The translations under genes and the position numbers were made by a program. 64,000 nt of DNA from Microbacterium ginsengiterrae (GTDB lineage: Bacteria > Actinomycetota > Actinomycetes > Actinomycetales > Microbacteriaceae), in assembly GCF_014205075.1 (NCBI RefSeq), contig NZ_JACHMU010000001.1, positions 2,604,001 to 2,668,000 of the forward strand, written 5' to 3'. The notes under the pieces were generated by a model. That model was given only the letters and a program-made list of their open reading frames with translations, had not been told where the DNA came from and ran no database searches. Shown here in pieces: positions 8,328 to 17,000 of this stretch (positions are counted from its first letter, which is position 1; the number at the start of each line of letters is the position of its first letter).

Positions 8328-8957
8328 TCAAGCCTTCTTCTCGAGCGCGAGGCCGACCGAGCTGCGGCTGTAGACCTCGGGCTGCTCGATCGCCTTCACG
8401 AGGAAGTCGGCCACGGACGCCCGCGGTATCGAACGCATGCCCGCCGGCATGCCGGTGAACGCCTCGGCGTAGTCCGGGTCGAACGCACCGTCCGTGAGAC
8501 CGCTCGGCCGGGCGATCGTCGCGTTCAGTCCGGCGTCGGCGATGTGCTTCACCGCCGCGCGGTGATCCTTGAGCGGATTGCGAAGCAGCAGCATCATCGA
8601 CCGACCGATGACACCGGTCAGTTCGTCGTCCACACCGGCGGAGGCGCAGTAGGCGATGCGGTCGACGCCGGAGCGCTGCATCCCCGCGACGATGTTCTGC
8701 GTCATGCGGGCGACCTCGGTCGACGGTTTCATGGGCGCAGAGGACGACAGGCAGGAGATGACCGCGTCGACGCCGTCGATGGCGCGGGCGACGGCGTCCG
8801 CATCGAACGCATCACCCTCCACGATCGTGACGCCTTGTCGGGTCTGCAGCTTCTCCGGCGAGCGCAGGAATGCCGTCACCTCGTGACCCGCGGACGCGGC
8901 GCGCCGTACGACGAGCTGTCCGACTCCGCCGGTCGATCCGAACACAACGATCTTCAC
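8328..8957 (-). CDS. NAD(P)H-binding protein, NmrA/SDR-like
   Basis: A 209-aa Rossmann-fold protein of the atypical short-chain dehydrogenase group. The N-terminus KIVVFGSTGGVGQLVVRR has the GxxGxxG dinucleotide motif, and the rest fits NmrA/YwnB-like NAD(P)H-binding proteins, often redox-sensing or epimerase-like without a known substrate. A GTG start at 8957 is preceded by CGGAGAGC. A candidate -10 TAGTCT lies about 35 nt upstream, next to the stop of the permease gene, so it may be transcribed independently. Confidence 0.75.
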   Translation of the reverse strand: MKIVVFGSTGGVGQLVVRRAASAGHEVTAFLRSPEKLQTRQGVTIVEGDAFDADAVARAIDGVDAVISCLSSSAPMKPSTEVARMTQNIVAGMQRSGVDRIAYCASAGVDDELTGVIGRSMMLLLRNPLKDHRAAVKHIADAGLNATIARPSGLTDGAFDPDYAEAFTGMPAGMRSIPRASVADFLVKAIEQPEVYSRSSVGLALEKKA

Positions 8958-9006
8958 GCGCTCTCCGCTTCCCTCAGGTCGGTTGACCCGGTCGAGACTA
9001 CTGCGC

Positions 9007-10326
9007 TCAGGCCGGGGCGAACGCGCGAGCGAGGACAGGGCGGGTGACCCGCGTACTCGACCAGACGATGCCGATTCCCGCCCCGATCACGAGGAGGATG
9101 GTGAGGATCGACAGCGGGGCGATGATCAGCGCGAGGCCCAGCAACGGGAAGACGAGCACCCCCGCGCACAGCGCCGAACCGATCGCGGTCATCAGCAGCG
9201 GTGACATCACCGCGCGTCGCCGAGCGGCATCCACTGTCTCCATCGGCATGCCGAAAGAGTGAAGGCTCCGATGCAGCGGCCGCTGGTCGAGGAGTCCGGC
9301 CGCCTGGTTGACACCGACGGAGGCGGCGACCATGAGGAAGGATCCGATGAGCGTGATGATGAGACCCGTGCGGATGTCCACGGCGAGCTCCAGGTTCGCG
9401 GCCGATTCGTTCGCGCCCATCATGTCCACGACAGCGATGCCCGATCCCGCGAACACCGCCATGAAGCTGGCCATCGAGATCCCGCTCACCTGACGCCATG
9501 CCGCCTTGGGGGACTCCAGGACCAGACGCGCGGCGAGGAGCTTCTCCGCCGTCTTCGCGCGACGGAGCTGGAAGCGGGCCTGCGTGCGGAGCACCCACGG
9601 GCCCAGCAGATTGAGCACCGCCATGGCCGCAGCGAACATGCCTGCGACGACGACGACCGTCAGCATCATCTCGGCGGTCCCGGGGAAGAGGGAGATGACG
9701 GCGAAGGCGGTCACGACCACGGCGACGGCGATGACCGCCCGCATCCAGTGCACCTTGGGAGCATCCGCACGGGTGCGAACACCCAGGGGCGAGATGACGA
9801 CGCGGCGCAGTCCGATCACGGCGCTCACCCCCGCCAGGGCGATGACGCATGCGATGACTCCCACGAGCGCCGGCACCGGCAGAAGGATCGCGGCGGCACC
9901 GAGGGGCTCGCCGCGGAACGGGATCAGACCGACCAGCGGAGTGATGACGAGGTATCCGAGGACACCGGCCACGGCTCCGGCGCCGGCGACGAGGACGGAC
10001 TCGACCACCGTGACGGCGACGACCCCGGATCCGGAGACGCCGAGCAGACGAAGGGTCGACAGCCGCTCGTCCCGTCGGCGGGCGGACAGGCGGGCGGCGG
10101 CCCCGCCGAGGCCGGCCAGCGGGACGACGAGCAGCACGAGGGCGATCGCCGCGAGCACCTGGTAGATGGTGCCGTCCGGGTCGGTCCACGACCAGAACTT
10201 CTGGGCGCCGCCGACGACCGTGAGCACGAGCGTCGTGACGATCGCGAAGGCGACGGCGGGCAGCGCGATCGTGCCCATGCTCCCGGGAGCGGGGCGGAGG
10301 AGCAGCCGCAGGACGCCGAGGTTCAC
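9007..10326 (-). CDS. ABC transporter permease, FtsX/MacB-like
   Basis: A 439-aa integral membrane protein with the FtsX-type layout: an N-terminal transmembrane helix (about 20-42) and further helices in two groups, each with the pattern of long hydrophobic runs separated by charged loops. It lacks a recognisable substrate-binding domain. The GTG at 10326 overlaps the stop of the ATPase gene by 4 bp (GTGA), so the two are coupled. Such pairs usually export peptides, antibiotics or lipids, or relay stress signals. The substrate cannot be told from the sequence. Confidence 0.82.
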   Translation of the reverse strand: MNLGVLRLLLRPAPGSMGTIALPAVAFAIVTTLVLTVVGGAQKFWSWTDPDGTIYQVLAAIALVLLVVPLAGLGGAAARLSARRRDERLSTLRLLGVSGSGVVAVTVVESVLVAGAGAVAGVLGYLVITPLVGLIPFRGEPLGAAAILLPVPALVGVIACVIALAGVSAVIGLRRVVISPLGVRTRADAPKVHWMRAVIAVAVVVTAFAVISLFPGTAEMMLTVVVVAGMFAAAMAVLNLLGPWVLRTQARFQLRRAKTAEKLLAARLVLESPKAAWRQVSGISMASFMAVFAGSGIAVVDMMGANESAANLELAVDIRTGLIITLIGSFLMVAASVGVNQAAGLLDQRPLHRSLHSFGMPMETVDAARRRAVMSPLLMTAIGSALCAGVLVFPLLGLALIIAPLSILTILLVIGAGIGIVWSSTRVTRPVLARAFAPA

Positions 10327-11018
10327 GAGGACACCTCCTGCGTGGCCAGGCGGCCGTCGCGCACGTGGATGGTCCGCGAGCAGCGCGCAGCGACCTCGGG
10401 GTCGTGGGTGACGACGACGAGTGTCCTGCCCTGCTGCGACGTCGCCCACAGCAGGGCGTCCATGACCTCGCCGGACGTGCGGGAATCAAGGGCGCCGGTC
10501 GGTTCGTCGGCGAAGACGACCTCGGCCCCGGTGACCTGGGCGCGAGCGATCGCGACGCGCTGGGCCTGTCCGCCGGACAGCTGCCCGATCCGCCTGTCCT
10601 CCATGCCGGCGAGGCCGAGAGCGCCGAGCCATGTGGTCGCCTGTGCGGTGGCCGCATCACGCGGCTGCCCGGTGATCATGAGGGCGAGGGCGACGTTCTC
10701 GACCGCCGTGAGCTCGGGGATCAGCAGCCCCTGCTGGAACACGAATCCGAATGATTCCCGGCGGAGCCTGGACCGCGCGCCCTCGTTCAGCGCCGTCACC
10801 GACACGGGCGGCGCGGCGGATGGGCTGAAGGTGACCTCTCCCGCATCCGGGGAGATGATGCCGGCGAGCACGTGCAGCAGCGTCGTCTTGCCGGAACCCG
10901 AGGAACCCATCACGGCGACGGACTCCCCGCGGTGGATCGTGAGGTCGACGCCGGCGAGGGCGACGGTCGGGCCATAGGACTTCTGCAGGCCTCGGGCCTG
11001 GAGGACGGGTGCGTTCAT
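10323..11018 (-). CDS. ABC transporter ATP-binding protein, LolD/MacB-like
   Basis: A 231-aa ATPase of the MacB/LolD/FtsE group. Visible motifs are Walker A GSSGSGKTT, the Q-loop region FQQGLLIPELTAVENV, the signature LSGGQAQRVAIARA, and Walker B VVFADEPTGALDS, which is typical of this subgroup. The start at ATG 11018 is preferred because the domain begins at residue 5; a longer frame up to 11042 has no good ribosome site. It lies 98 bp after the GNAT gene, with an inverted repeat in between, so it may be separate from that operon. Confidence 0.88.
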   Translation of the reverse strand: MNAPVLQARGLQKSYGPTVALAGVDLTIHRGESVAVMGSSGSGKTTLLHVLAGIISPDAGEVTFSPSAAPPVSVTALNEGARSRLRRESFGFVFQQGLLIPELTAVENVALALMITGQPRDAATAQATTWLGALGLAGMEDRRIGQLSGGQAQRVAIARAQVTGAEVVFADEPTGALDSRTSGEVMDALLWATSQQGRTLVVVTHDPEVAARCSRTIHVRDGRLATQEVSS

Positions 11019-11067
11019 GTCTTCCAGCCTCGTCGGCCGCATCGCTCACCTCATCCGGCGAGAGGAT

Positions 11068-11117
11068 GACCGTGCCGGCCGGGCGTACACCGCAAGGATG
11101 ATTCCCGGCCGACGGTC
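11068..11117. terminator. Inverted repeat at the end of the GNAT operon, possible terminator
   Basis: GACCGT then CGGCCGGG (11068-11083, with a 2-nt bulge) pair with CCCGGCCG and ACGGTC (11104-11117) across a 20-nt loop. The structure covers the stop codon of the downstream GNAT gene and lies before the ABC transporter genes on the minus strand. There is no U-run, so if it terminates it does so weakly or with help. Confidence 0.45.
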
Positions 11118-12207
11118 ATGAGAGCTTCTTCTGCCACCCGGCGGCGTACGACGCCGGGACGAAGCCGATCGCCTCGTTGATGTCGAGCATCGGCCGGTTC
11201 TCCTCGGCGTTGAACGTGCAGATGCGCGGCGAGTCGGGCGCGAGGTCGCGCCAGCGCAGCACGTTGGCGCACTTGACGATCGTGCCGAGTCGCTTGCCGC
11301 GGTGCTCCTTCACCACCAACGTGCCGTACTGATGGGTGACGGCGGACCGATCGGGACCGATGACGAGCTCGTTGAACGCCACGATCCGGCCGGTCGGCAC
11401 GTGCTCGACCGCCGCGACCGAGAGCATCTGGCCGGCATCCGCGATCACCCTGTCGTGGCGGACCACCCGCTCGGCGTCCCACTTCTCCTCTTCGAAGACG
11501 AGATCGCCGCTCGGCACATCCGTCGCCATGCGCGAGATGACGTTCGCGTACCCCTCGCGCAGGTGCTCGGGCGTCGGCAGCGTCCAGGACGCCACGCGGT
11601 AGTCGTCTCCGGCGATCGCCGAGGCCTCGGCGAGCATCCGCTCCGCGAGGGAGAGGTCGCCGTCGAGCGCGAGCGTGCTTGTGCGTTCGACCTGCTCCAT
11701 GACGAATCCGTCGGCGGTGAGCACATCGCTCAGCTCGGTGGCGGCCACGTGGCCGTGGCCGGTCGCCGGCGTCAGCATCCGGGCGGCCGGGGCGACAGGA
11801 TGCAGCGTCCACACCTGCAGGGTGCGGCGCCCGAGCCGCCTGGCCTCCTCCTGCACATGCTCGAGCAGTGCCGCGGCGACCCCGGACGAGACGTGCGGCG
11901 GGAGGACCGCGATGTCGGCTTCCGCCGTCGTGCTTCCCTCCTCGTTCGAGGTTCTCAGGAAGGCGGCGCCGATGATGTCGCCGTCGTCGCTGCGCGCGAT
12001 GTACCCCCGGTACGTGTCGTCGGTGCGATCGAGCCATCGCGGAAGCGCCTCCGCCGGTGTCTCGTACAGATCGTCGGTGCCGGCATCGAGCACGCACACC
12101 TGGTTGCCGAGATCGACCATTGCGAGGAACTCCTCGGCATCCGGGGCGTCGACCGATGAGGGCACGACCATCTCGGTGATCGTCATGTCGGGTGCGGTGC
12201 GGGTCAT
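11116..12207 (-). CDS. GNAT N-acetyltransferase with two GNAT domains (paralogue A)
   Basis: A 363-aa protein with two apparent GNAT folds, about 30-185 and 215-363. The C-terminal half has the acetyl-CoA loop region VVKEHRGKRLGTIVK. The end, NRPMLDINEAIGF then a short aromatic tail, is nearly identical in the gene just upstream, showing a tandem duplication. Double-GNAT architecture recalls mycothiol synthase MshD, but the substrate is unknown. ATG 12207 overlaps the upstream stop by 4 bp (ATGA). A second Met at residue 8 could also start translation. Confidence 0.82.
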   Translation of the reverse strand: MTRTAPDMTITEMVVPSSVDAPDAEEFLAMVDLGNQVCVLDAGTDDLYETPAEALPRWLDRTDDTYRGYIARSDDGDIIGAAFLRTSNEEGSTTAEADIAVLPPHVSSGVAAALLEHVQEEARRLGRRTLQVWTLHPVAPAARMLTPATGHGHVAATELSDVLTADGFVMEQVERTSTLALDGDLSLAERMLAEASAIAGDDYRVASWTLPTPEHLREGYANVISRMATDVPSGDLVFEEEKWDAERVVRHDRVIADAGQMLSVAAVEHVPTGRIVAFNELVIGPDRSAVTHQYGTLVVKEHRGKRLGTIVKCANVLRWRDLAPDSPRICTFNAEENRPMLDINEAIGFVPASYAAGWQKKLS

Positions 12208-13292
12208 GTCAGGTCCTTCTTCCAGGCGCCGACGTAGGAGATCGGCGCGAACCCGATGGCCTCGTTGATGTCGAGCATCGGGCGGTTCTCTTCTGCGTTG
12301 TAGGTGATGACGGCGGGGGAGTGGGGGTGCTCCTCGCGCCAGGTGAGCAGACCGGCGGTCTTCACGAGCATTCCCAGTCGGTGGCCGCGGTGAGCGGAGA
12401 GGACGAGGGTGTCCTCCTGGTGGGTGATGACGCCGCCGGTGGTGTCGATGGCGAGTTCGTTGTAGGCGCACAGTTCGCCGGTCGCGGTGTGCTCTGCGGC
12501 CGTGACGAGCACGGTCTGTCCCCGCGCACGGTAGCGGTCATCATGTCGGGCGATGCGGTCGGCGTCCCACTTCTCCGCCGGCATGCCGAGCGCGGCATCC
12601 GGCACATCGGTGGACATGTGCTCCTTCATCCACGCGTACCCGGCGACGTGCTCGGCGGGCGTCGGCAGCATCCACTGGACGACGCGGTACCCCTCCGCCC
12701 TGCGCCTCGCGTCCGCATGCGCGCGGCGCACCCGCTGGACGGAGTCCTCCGACCAGCGCAGTTCACTCACACGTTCGACCTGCTCGAGAGTGAACCCGTG
12801 CCGCAGGAGGAACCGGGCGTGGTGATCACGGGGGATCTCTCCGAAACCGGTGGGCGAGGGCACGCGATCCGCCGTGCTCGCGGGGTGTTCGACCCAGGCG
12901 AGCAGACGGCGGACGCCGACGTCGCGCGCGGTGCGCTCGATGTGCGCGGCGACCGCGGAACCGATGCCGCGGCGCCACACGGCCTTGCATAGGCTGATGA
13001 TCGCGATCGCCGTTCGTCCCTGCGCGTCGGTGAGGATGTTGAGCGTCGCCACTCCGACCATGTCGTCGCTGTCGGTGATGTACCACTGGCGACGCGCCAC
13101 CTCGGGATTCGAGCGCAGCATCGGCAACAGGGATTCGGCGGTCACGTCGTCCTCATGGCGACCGGTGACATCCGAGATCGACCGATTGCGGACGTCGGCG
13201 TACCGACGGAGGATCTCATCGGGCGCTGCATCCGCGCGAGCGGGCAGCTCGAGCGGATGCAGCGTCACCGAGTCGATGAGGGAGATGGCCAT
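12204..13292 (-). CDS. GNAT N-acetyltransferase with two GNAT domains (paralogue B)
   Basis: A 362-aa protein with the same layout as the next gene. The first GNAT-like half contains LCKAVWRRGIGSAVAAH, a good acetyl-CoA R/Q-x-x-G-x-G/A-type loop, and the second half has LVLSAHRGHRLGMLVK. The end, NRPMLDINEAIGF, matches paralogue A. Sequence outside these blocks has diverged, so the duplication is not recent. It lies 13 bp after the 94-aa gene and is coupled (ATGA) to paralogue A. Its substrate could be a small molecule, an aminoglycoside-like compound or a peptide; nothing in the sequence decides. Confidence 0.82.
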   Translation of the reverse strand: MAISLIDSVTLHPLELPARADAAPDEILRRYADVRNRSISDVTGRHEDDVTAESLLPMLRSNPEVARRQWYITDSDDMVGVATLNILTDAQGRTAIAIISLCKAVWRRGIGSAVAAHIERTARDVGVRRLLAWVEHPASTADRVPSPTGFGEIPRDHHARFLLRHGFTLEQVERVSELRWSEDSVQRVRRAHADARRRAEGYRVVQWMLPTPAEHVAGYAWMKEHMSTDVPDAALGMPAEKWDADRIARHDDRYRARGQTVLVTAAEHTATGELCAYNELAIDTTGGVITHQEDTLVLSAHRGHRLGMLVKTAGLLTWREEHPHSPAVITYNAEENRPMLDINEAIGFAPISYVGAWKKDLT

Positions 13293-13305
13293 GCGTGCTC
13301 CGATC

Positions 13306-13590
13306 TCAGCGCCCGAAGCGCTGCAGGCCGTAGGTGAGCATGGCGAGGGACTCGCGTTCGAGCTGACGCCGGTTCGCCTGCAGGAGCATCATCTCCTCCT
13401 GCGTGAGGGTGCGCGGCGTCCTGCGACGGGACCGCTCGGCACGCAGCAGCAGCCAGAGGCCGAAGCGCAGCGAGAGCCGGTCGGTGAGCGCGAGCTCTTT
13501 GCGGTTGATGGGAACGGTGACCTCGACGACTTCCTGGGTCTGAGGACATGGCGGGTGGAGCGTGCTGCGAAGCAGCGTGTCGTTACTCAC
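13306..13590 (-). CDS. Small protein of unknown function (94 aa), upstream of the GNAT pair
   Basis: A 94-aa frame starting at GTG 13590. The first 35 residues are polar. A central segment RLSLRFGLWLLLRAERSRRR (about 43-62) forms a likely amphipathic or membrane-associated helix followed by a basic cluster. The C-terminal half is a Gln/Glu/Arg-rich helix. I do not recognise the family with certainty. No good Shine-Dalgarno precedes the GTG, so the start is uncertain. It lies between the 34-aa peptide gene and the two GNAT genes on the same strand. Confidence 0.6.
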   Translation of the reverse strand: MSNDTLLRSTLHPPCPQTQEVVEVTVPINRKELALTDRLSLRFGLWLLLRAERSRRRTPRTLTQEEMMLLQANRRQLERESLAMLTYGLQRFGR

Positions 13591-13703
13591 GAGGGAGCTC
13601 GTTTCTGTTCGAGTGTTTCGATGGGTCGCGTCGTCGCCCGATGCGGGCGCGGAACGCGGACGAGAGGTCTCGAGGAATGGAGACGTCATCCAGAGGAGCA
13701 GAG

Positions 13704-13719
13704 GGTCGACGTGTCGACC
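13704..13719. repeat. 16-bp perfect palindrome between the peptide ORF and the 94-aa gene
   Basis: GGTCGAC-GT-GTCGACC has 7-bp arms and a 2-bp centre. In RNA it would fold into a hairpin between the 34-aa peptide frame and the genes behind it. It could be an attenuating hairpin, an operator or chance. There is no U-run after it. Confidence 0.4.
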
Positions 13720-13783
13720 GTGCGGGAGCGGCGGGAGACCGGCGGAGTCCCGGCACGAAAGGCGGGAGTCTCGGGCTGCGGTG

Positions 13784-13888
13784 CTACGAGCGCGCGCTGC
13801 GTCGGATGCCGAAGCCGAAGGACGACATGTGCGCAACGCGCGACGCATCGTAGCCTGCAGCCGATGCGGTGATGGGTGCGATGATCAT
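13784..13888 (-). CDS. Putative 34-aa peptide at the head of the GNAT operon
   Basis: A short frame, ATG at 13888 to TAG at 13784, encoding 34 residues. The N-terminal part is hydrophobic and small (MIIAPITASAAGYDAS). The C-terminal part, SFGFGIRRSARS, is Gly/Phe then Arg-rich. It is supported by context rather than homology. A strong Shine-Dalgarno GGAAGGAGG stands just upstream of the ATG. A well-spaced promoter (TTGACG, 17 bp, TACGTT) lies upstream of that. It could be a leader peptide, a precursor modified by the downstream GNATs, or an independent small protein. I know of no described family. Confidence 0.55.
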   Translation of the reverse strand: MIIAPITASAAGYDASRVAHMSSFGFGIRRSARS

Positions 13889-13922
13889 GTCCGTCCTCCT
13901 TCCGTGAGCGATCCGGGTTGCA

Positions 13923-13951
13923 AACGTAGCGCCGTGCGGGTGCGGCGTCAA
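13923..13951 (-). promoter_or_regulatory. SigA-type promoter of the 34-aa peptide/GNAT operon
   Basis: On the minus strand -35 TTGACG (13946-13951) and -10 TACGTT (13923-13928) are separated by exactly 17 bp. This is one of the best housekeeping promoters by eye in the window. It gives a leader of about 25-30 nt ending in the Shine-Dalgarno of the 34-aa frame. Confidence 0.65.
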
Positions 13952-14038
13952 GGATTCTTTTCCGGAGCGGCGTGTCGTGGGTCGACGAGTCGTCGGTCCG
14001 GCGCGGCGCGGTATGCCGGGGAATCCGCGGAATTCCGG

Positions 14039-14044
14039 TAACGT
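14039..14044 (+). promoter_or_regulatory. -10 box upstream of smc
   Basis: TAACGT is followed after 6 nt by GTG at 14051, which opens a 12-codon frame overlapping the smc start in another frame. If used, the smc mRNA has a 29-nt leader whose first three bases are a start codon. The stretch 13952-14038 shows nothing else. Confidence 0.4.
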
Positions 14045-14050
14045 TGCGGC

Positions 14051-14089
14051 GTGCTTCTCCTCGGACGAACGGTGCCCGCATGCATCTGA
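14051..14089 (+). CDS. Putative leaderless upstream ORF (12 aa) overlapping the smc start
   Basis: GTG 14051 to TGA 14089 encodes MLLLGRTVPACI. It starts at the expected +1 of the TAACGT box and runs 10 nt past the smc ATG in a different frame. Ribosomes on it would compete with or feed smc initiation. Support is positional only. Confidence 0.25.
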   Translation: MLLLGRTVPACI

Positions 14090-17000
14090 AGAGCCTCACG
14101 CTCAAGGGCTTCAAGTCGTTCGCCCAACCGACGACTTTCGTGTTCGAACCCGGCGTCACCTGCATCGTCGGACCGAACGGTTCCGGCAAGTCGAACGTCG
14201 TCGATGGTCTCGCCTGGGTGATGGGGGAGCAGGGGGCCAAGACGCTCCGCGGCGGCAAGATGGAGGACGTCATCTTCGCCGGCACCTCGACACGCGGGCC
14301 GCTGGGGCGCGCGGAGGTGCAGCTGACCATCGACAACAGCGACGGCGCGCTGCCGATCGAGTTCGCAGAGGTCACGATCAGTCGCACGCTGTTTCGCAAC
14401 GGGTCCAGCGAGTACGCCATCAACGGCTCCAGCTGCCGTCTTCTCGATGTGCAGGAGCTCCTCAGCGACTCCGGCCTGGGGCGGGAGATGCACGTCATCG
14501 TCGGGCAGGGCCGGTTGGACACCGTGCTGCAGGCGTCCCCGGAGGACCGCCGCGGGTTCATCGAGGAGGCAGCGGGAATCCTCAAGCACCGCCGGCGCAA
14601 GGAGAAGACCCTCCGCAAGCTCGACGCCATGGAGACCAACCTCACGCGGCTGAGCGATCTGGCCGGGGAGATCCGTCGTCAGCTCAAGCCGCTGGGGCGA
14701 CAGGCGGAAATCGCTCGCGAGGCACAGACGATCGCAGCGGTCGTGCGCGATGCGAAGGCGCGGATCTTCGCCGACGACGTGGTGGCGCTGCGCACCGCGC
14801 TGGCCGACCATGCGCGCACCGAGCAGGAGCGGCACACGGAACGACTCGTGCTCACCGAGCAGGCCGATGCCGTCCGCGCCGGGATCGCGAAACTCGAGGC
14901 TGATCAGAACTCCGTCGCCGTCGACGAGGCCCGTCGTGTCGCCTTCGGCCTCGAGCAGGTCCAGGAGCGGATGCGGTCGCTGTACACGCTCGCGAACCAG
15001 CGACTGGCACTGCTCGGCTCGGAGGAGGACGACACCGCCGTCGCCGCCGTCACGGTGACCCAGGCCACGATCGACGAGGCGAAGGAAGAGATCACGGAGA
15101 TCTCGACAGGGCTCGGTGACGCACAGGATGCCGCGTCTGCCGCAAGCAGAGCCGTCGTGACCGCGCGGGCGGAGCTCGACACCCTCGACGTCGACATCGC
15201 GGAGCAGAGCGCCCTCGTCTCGGAGCACGACATGCGACTGACGGCCCTGCGCGGATCGGCCGAGGCTGCGGAGTCCGCACTCGCTGCCGTCCGCGGCGCG
15301 GTGCTCCGTCAGGAGAACGCGCTGGAGGCCGCGAACGAACGCCGGCGCGAGGCCGCGGAGGCACTGGAGCAGATCGAGGACGCCGAGGCGCCGGAGGGAA
15401 GTGCTGCCGAGCACGCCGCGGCGTACGAGGCGGCGCAGCGCGACGCGACGGCTGCGGAGGCGGAACTCGAGGGCCTGCGGGAGAGACTGCACTCTGCAGA
15501 GCGAGAGGCCGAATCGCTCACGGCCAAGGCGAGTGCACTGACCAGTGCGCTGTCGTTGTCCGGTGGCGCCGCAGAGGTGGTCCGCTCGGGGGCTGCGGGC
15601 GTACGCGGTCTCGTCGGCGACGCGGTCCAGGTGACAGCGGGATACGAGGCGGCGGTCGCCGCCGTGCTGGGTCCCCTCGCGGAGGGCGTGCTCGTCGACG
15701 ACGCCACGGCGGCCTTCGAACTCGCGACGGAATCGGCATCGCACAAGCGCGGCGTCGTGGACTTCGTCCTCGCCGAGGCCCCGAAGTCCGATGTCGAGCT
15801 TCCCGATGTCGCAGGAACGACACCGGCGGTCTCCGTGGTCACCGCTCCGGACGGTGTCCGCGGTGTGCTCGCTCACGTCCTGATCGCCGATGATCTCGAC
15901 GCCGCGCGCCGCGCGAGAGCCGTGCTCGACGCTCTCGGAGAGACGGGCATCACGATCGTCACGGTCGGAGGCGACGTCGTCACGGCGCACACGCTGCGCA
16001 CCGGCGCAGGCGGGGAGCGTTCGCGCCTCGAGCTGGCCGCGGAGCGCGACGCCGCGCAGGAGCGTCTCGCCGAGGTCCGGGTGATCGTCGACACGCTGCG
16101 CGAAGCGCGCGAGGATGCCGCGGAGAAGGTCGAGCACACGCGTCGGCACGCGAAGGACGCACTACGGGCCCTGCGGGAGCATGACGCGGCGCTGGCGACG
16201 CACACCGAACAGGTGAACCGCATCACGGTGCGTCACGAGTCGGCCGTGGCCGAATGCGAGCGCCTGGAGAGCGGACTGGCCCAAGCACAGTCAGCCGTGG
16301 CCGACGCCGAGAAGACGGCGACGGCGGCGAAGGCGGAGCTCGAGGAGGCCGAGGCCGCACCTCGTCCCGTGCTGGATGCCTCGGCGAGGGACGGACTCCT
16401 CGAAGCGCTGGAGGCGGCTCGCGAGGATGAGGTGAGGGCACGACTCGAGATCGAGACGCTGAGGGAGCGGATCCGTGCCGCCCAGGCCAGGGTCGCGAGC
16501 CTCGAGCGCCGTCGCGAGCAGGAACGCGATGCGGCGGCGGAGGCTGCCCGTCGGGCCGTCATCCGGCGTGCGCAGCGGGAGGCGGCATCCGGTGTGGCAG
16601 CGGAGCTCCCACGCATCCTCGACTCGCTCGATCGGTCGGTCACAGAGGCCAGGGTCGCCCTCACCGAAGCCGAGAGCGCTCGGTCCGCGCAGAACGAGGA
16701 GCTCACCGCTCTCCGCGCGCAGGAGACGTCGCTGCGTGAGCGTCTGGCCGGGTTGACGGAGAACGTGCACGGGCTGGAGCTGCAGATCCACGAGAAGAAG
16801 CTCCATCTGACGAGCCTGTTGGAGCGCGTGGCCTCGGAACTCGCGCTCGACGAAGATATTCTCGTTGCGGAATATGGACCGGATCAGATGGTTCCCCGTG
16901 ATCCGCTCGCCGAGGCGGACCCGGAGGCGATCGACGGCGTCGATGCGACGGCGATCCCGTATGACCGGCGGATGCAGGAGCGTCGCCTCGCCGATGCGCA

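Noticed and set aside
7675-13888. Recent mobile island
   Set aside because: No integrase, transposase, tRNA-end duplication or flanking direct repeats are visible, and composition by eye is like the surroundings.
13948-16149. A 733-aa open frame antisense to smc
   Set aside because: It lies opposite conserved smc sequence, has no ribosome site or motif and shows the composition of an antisense shadow.
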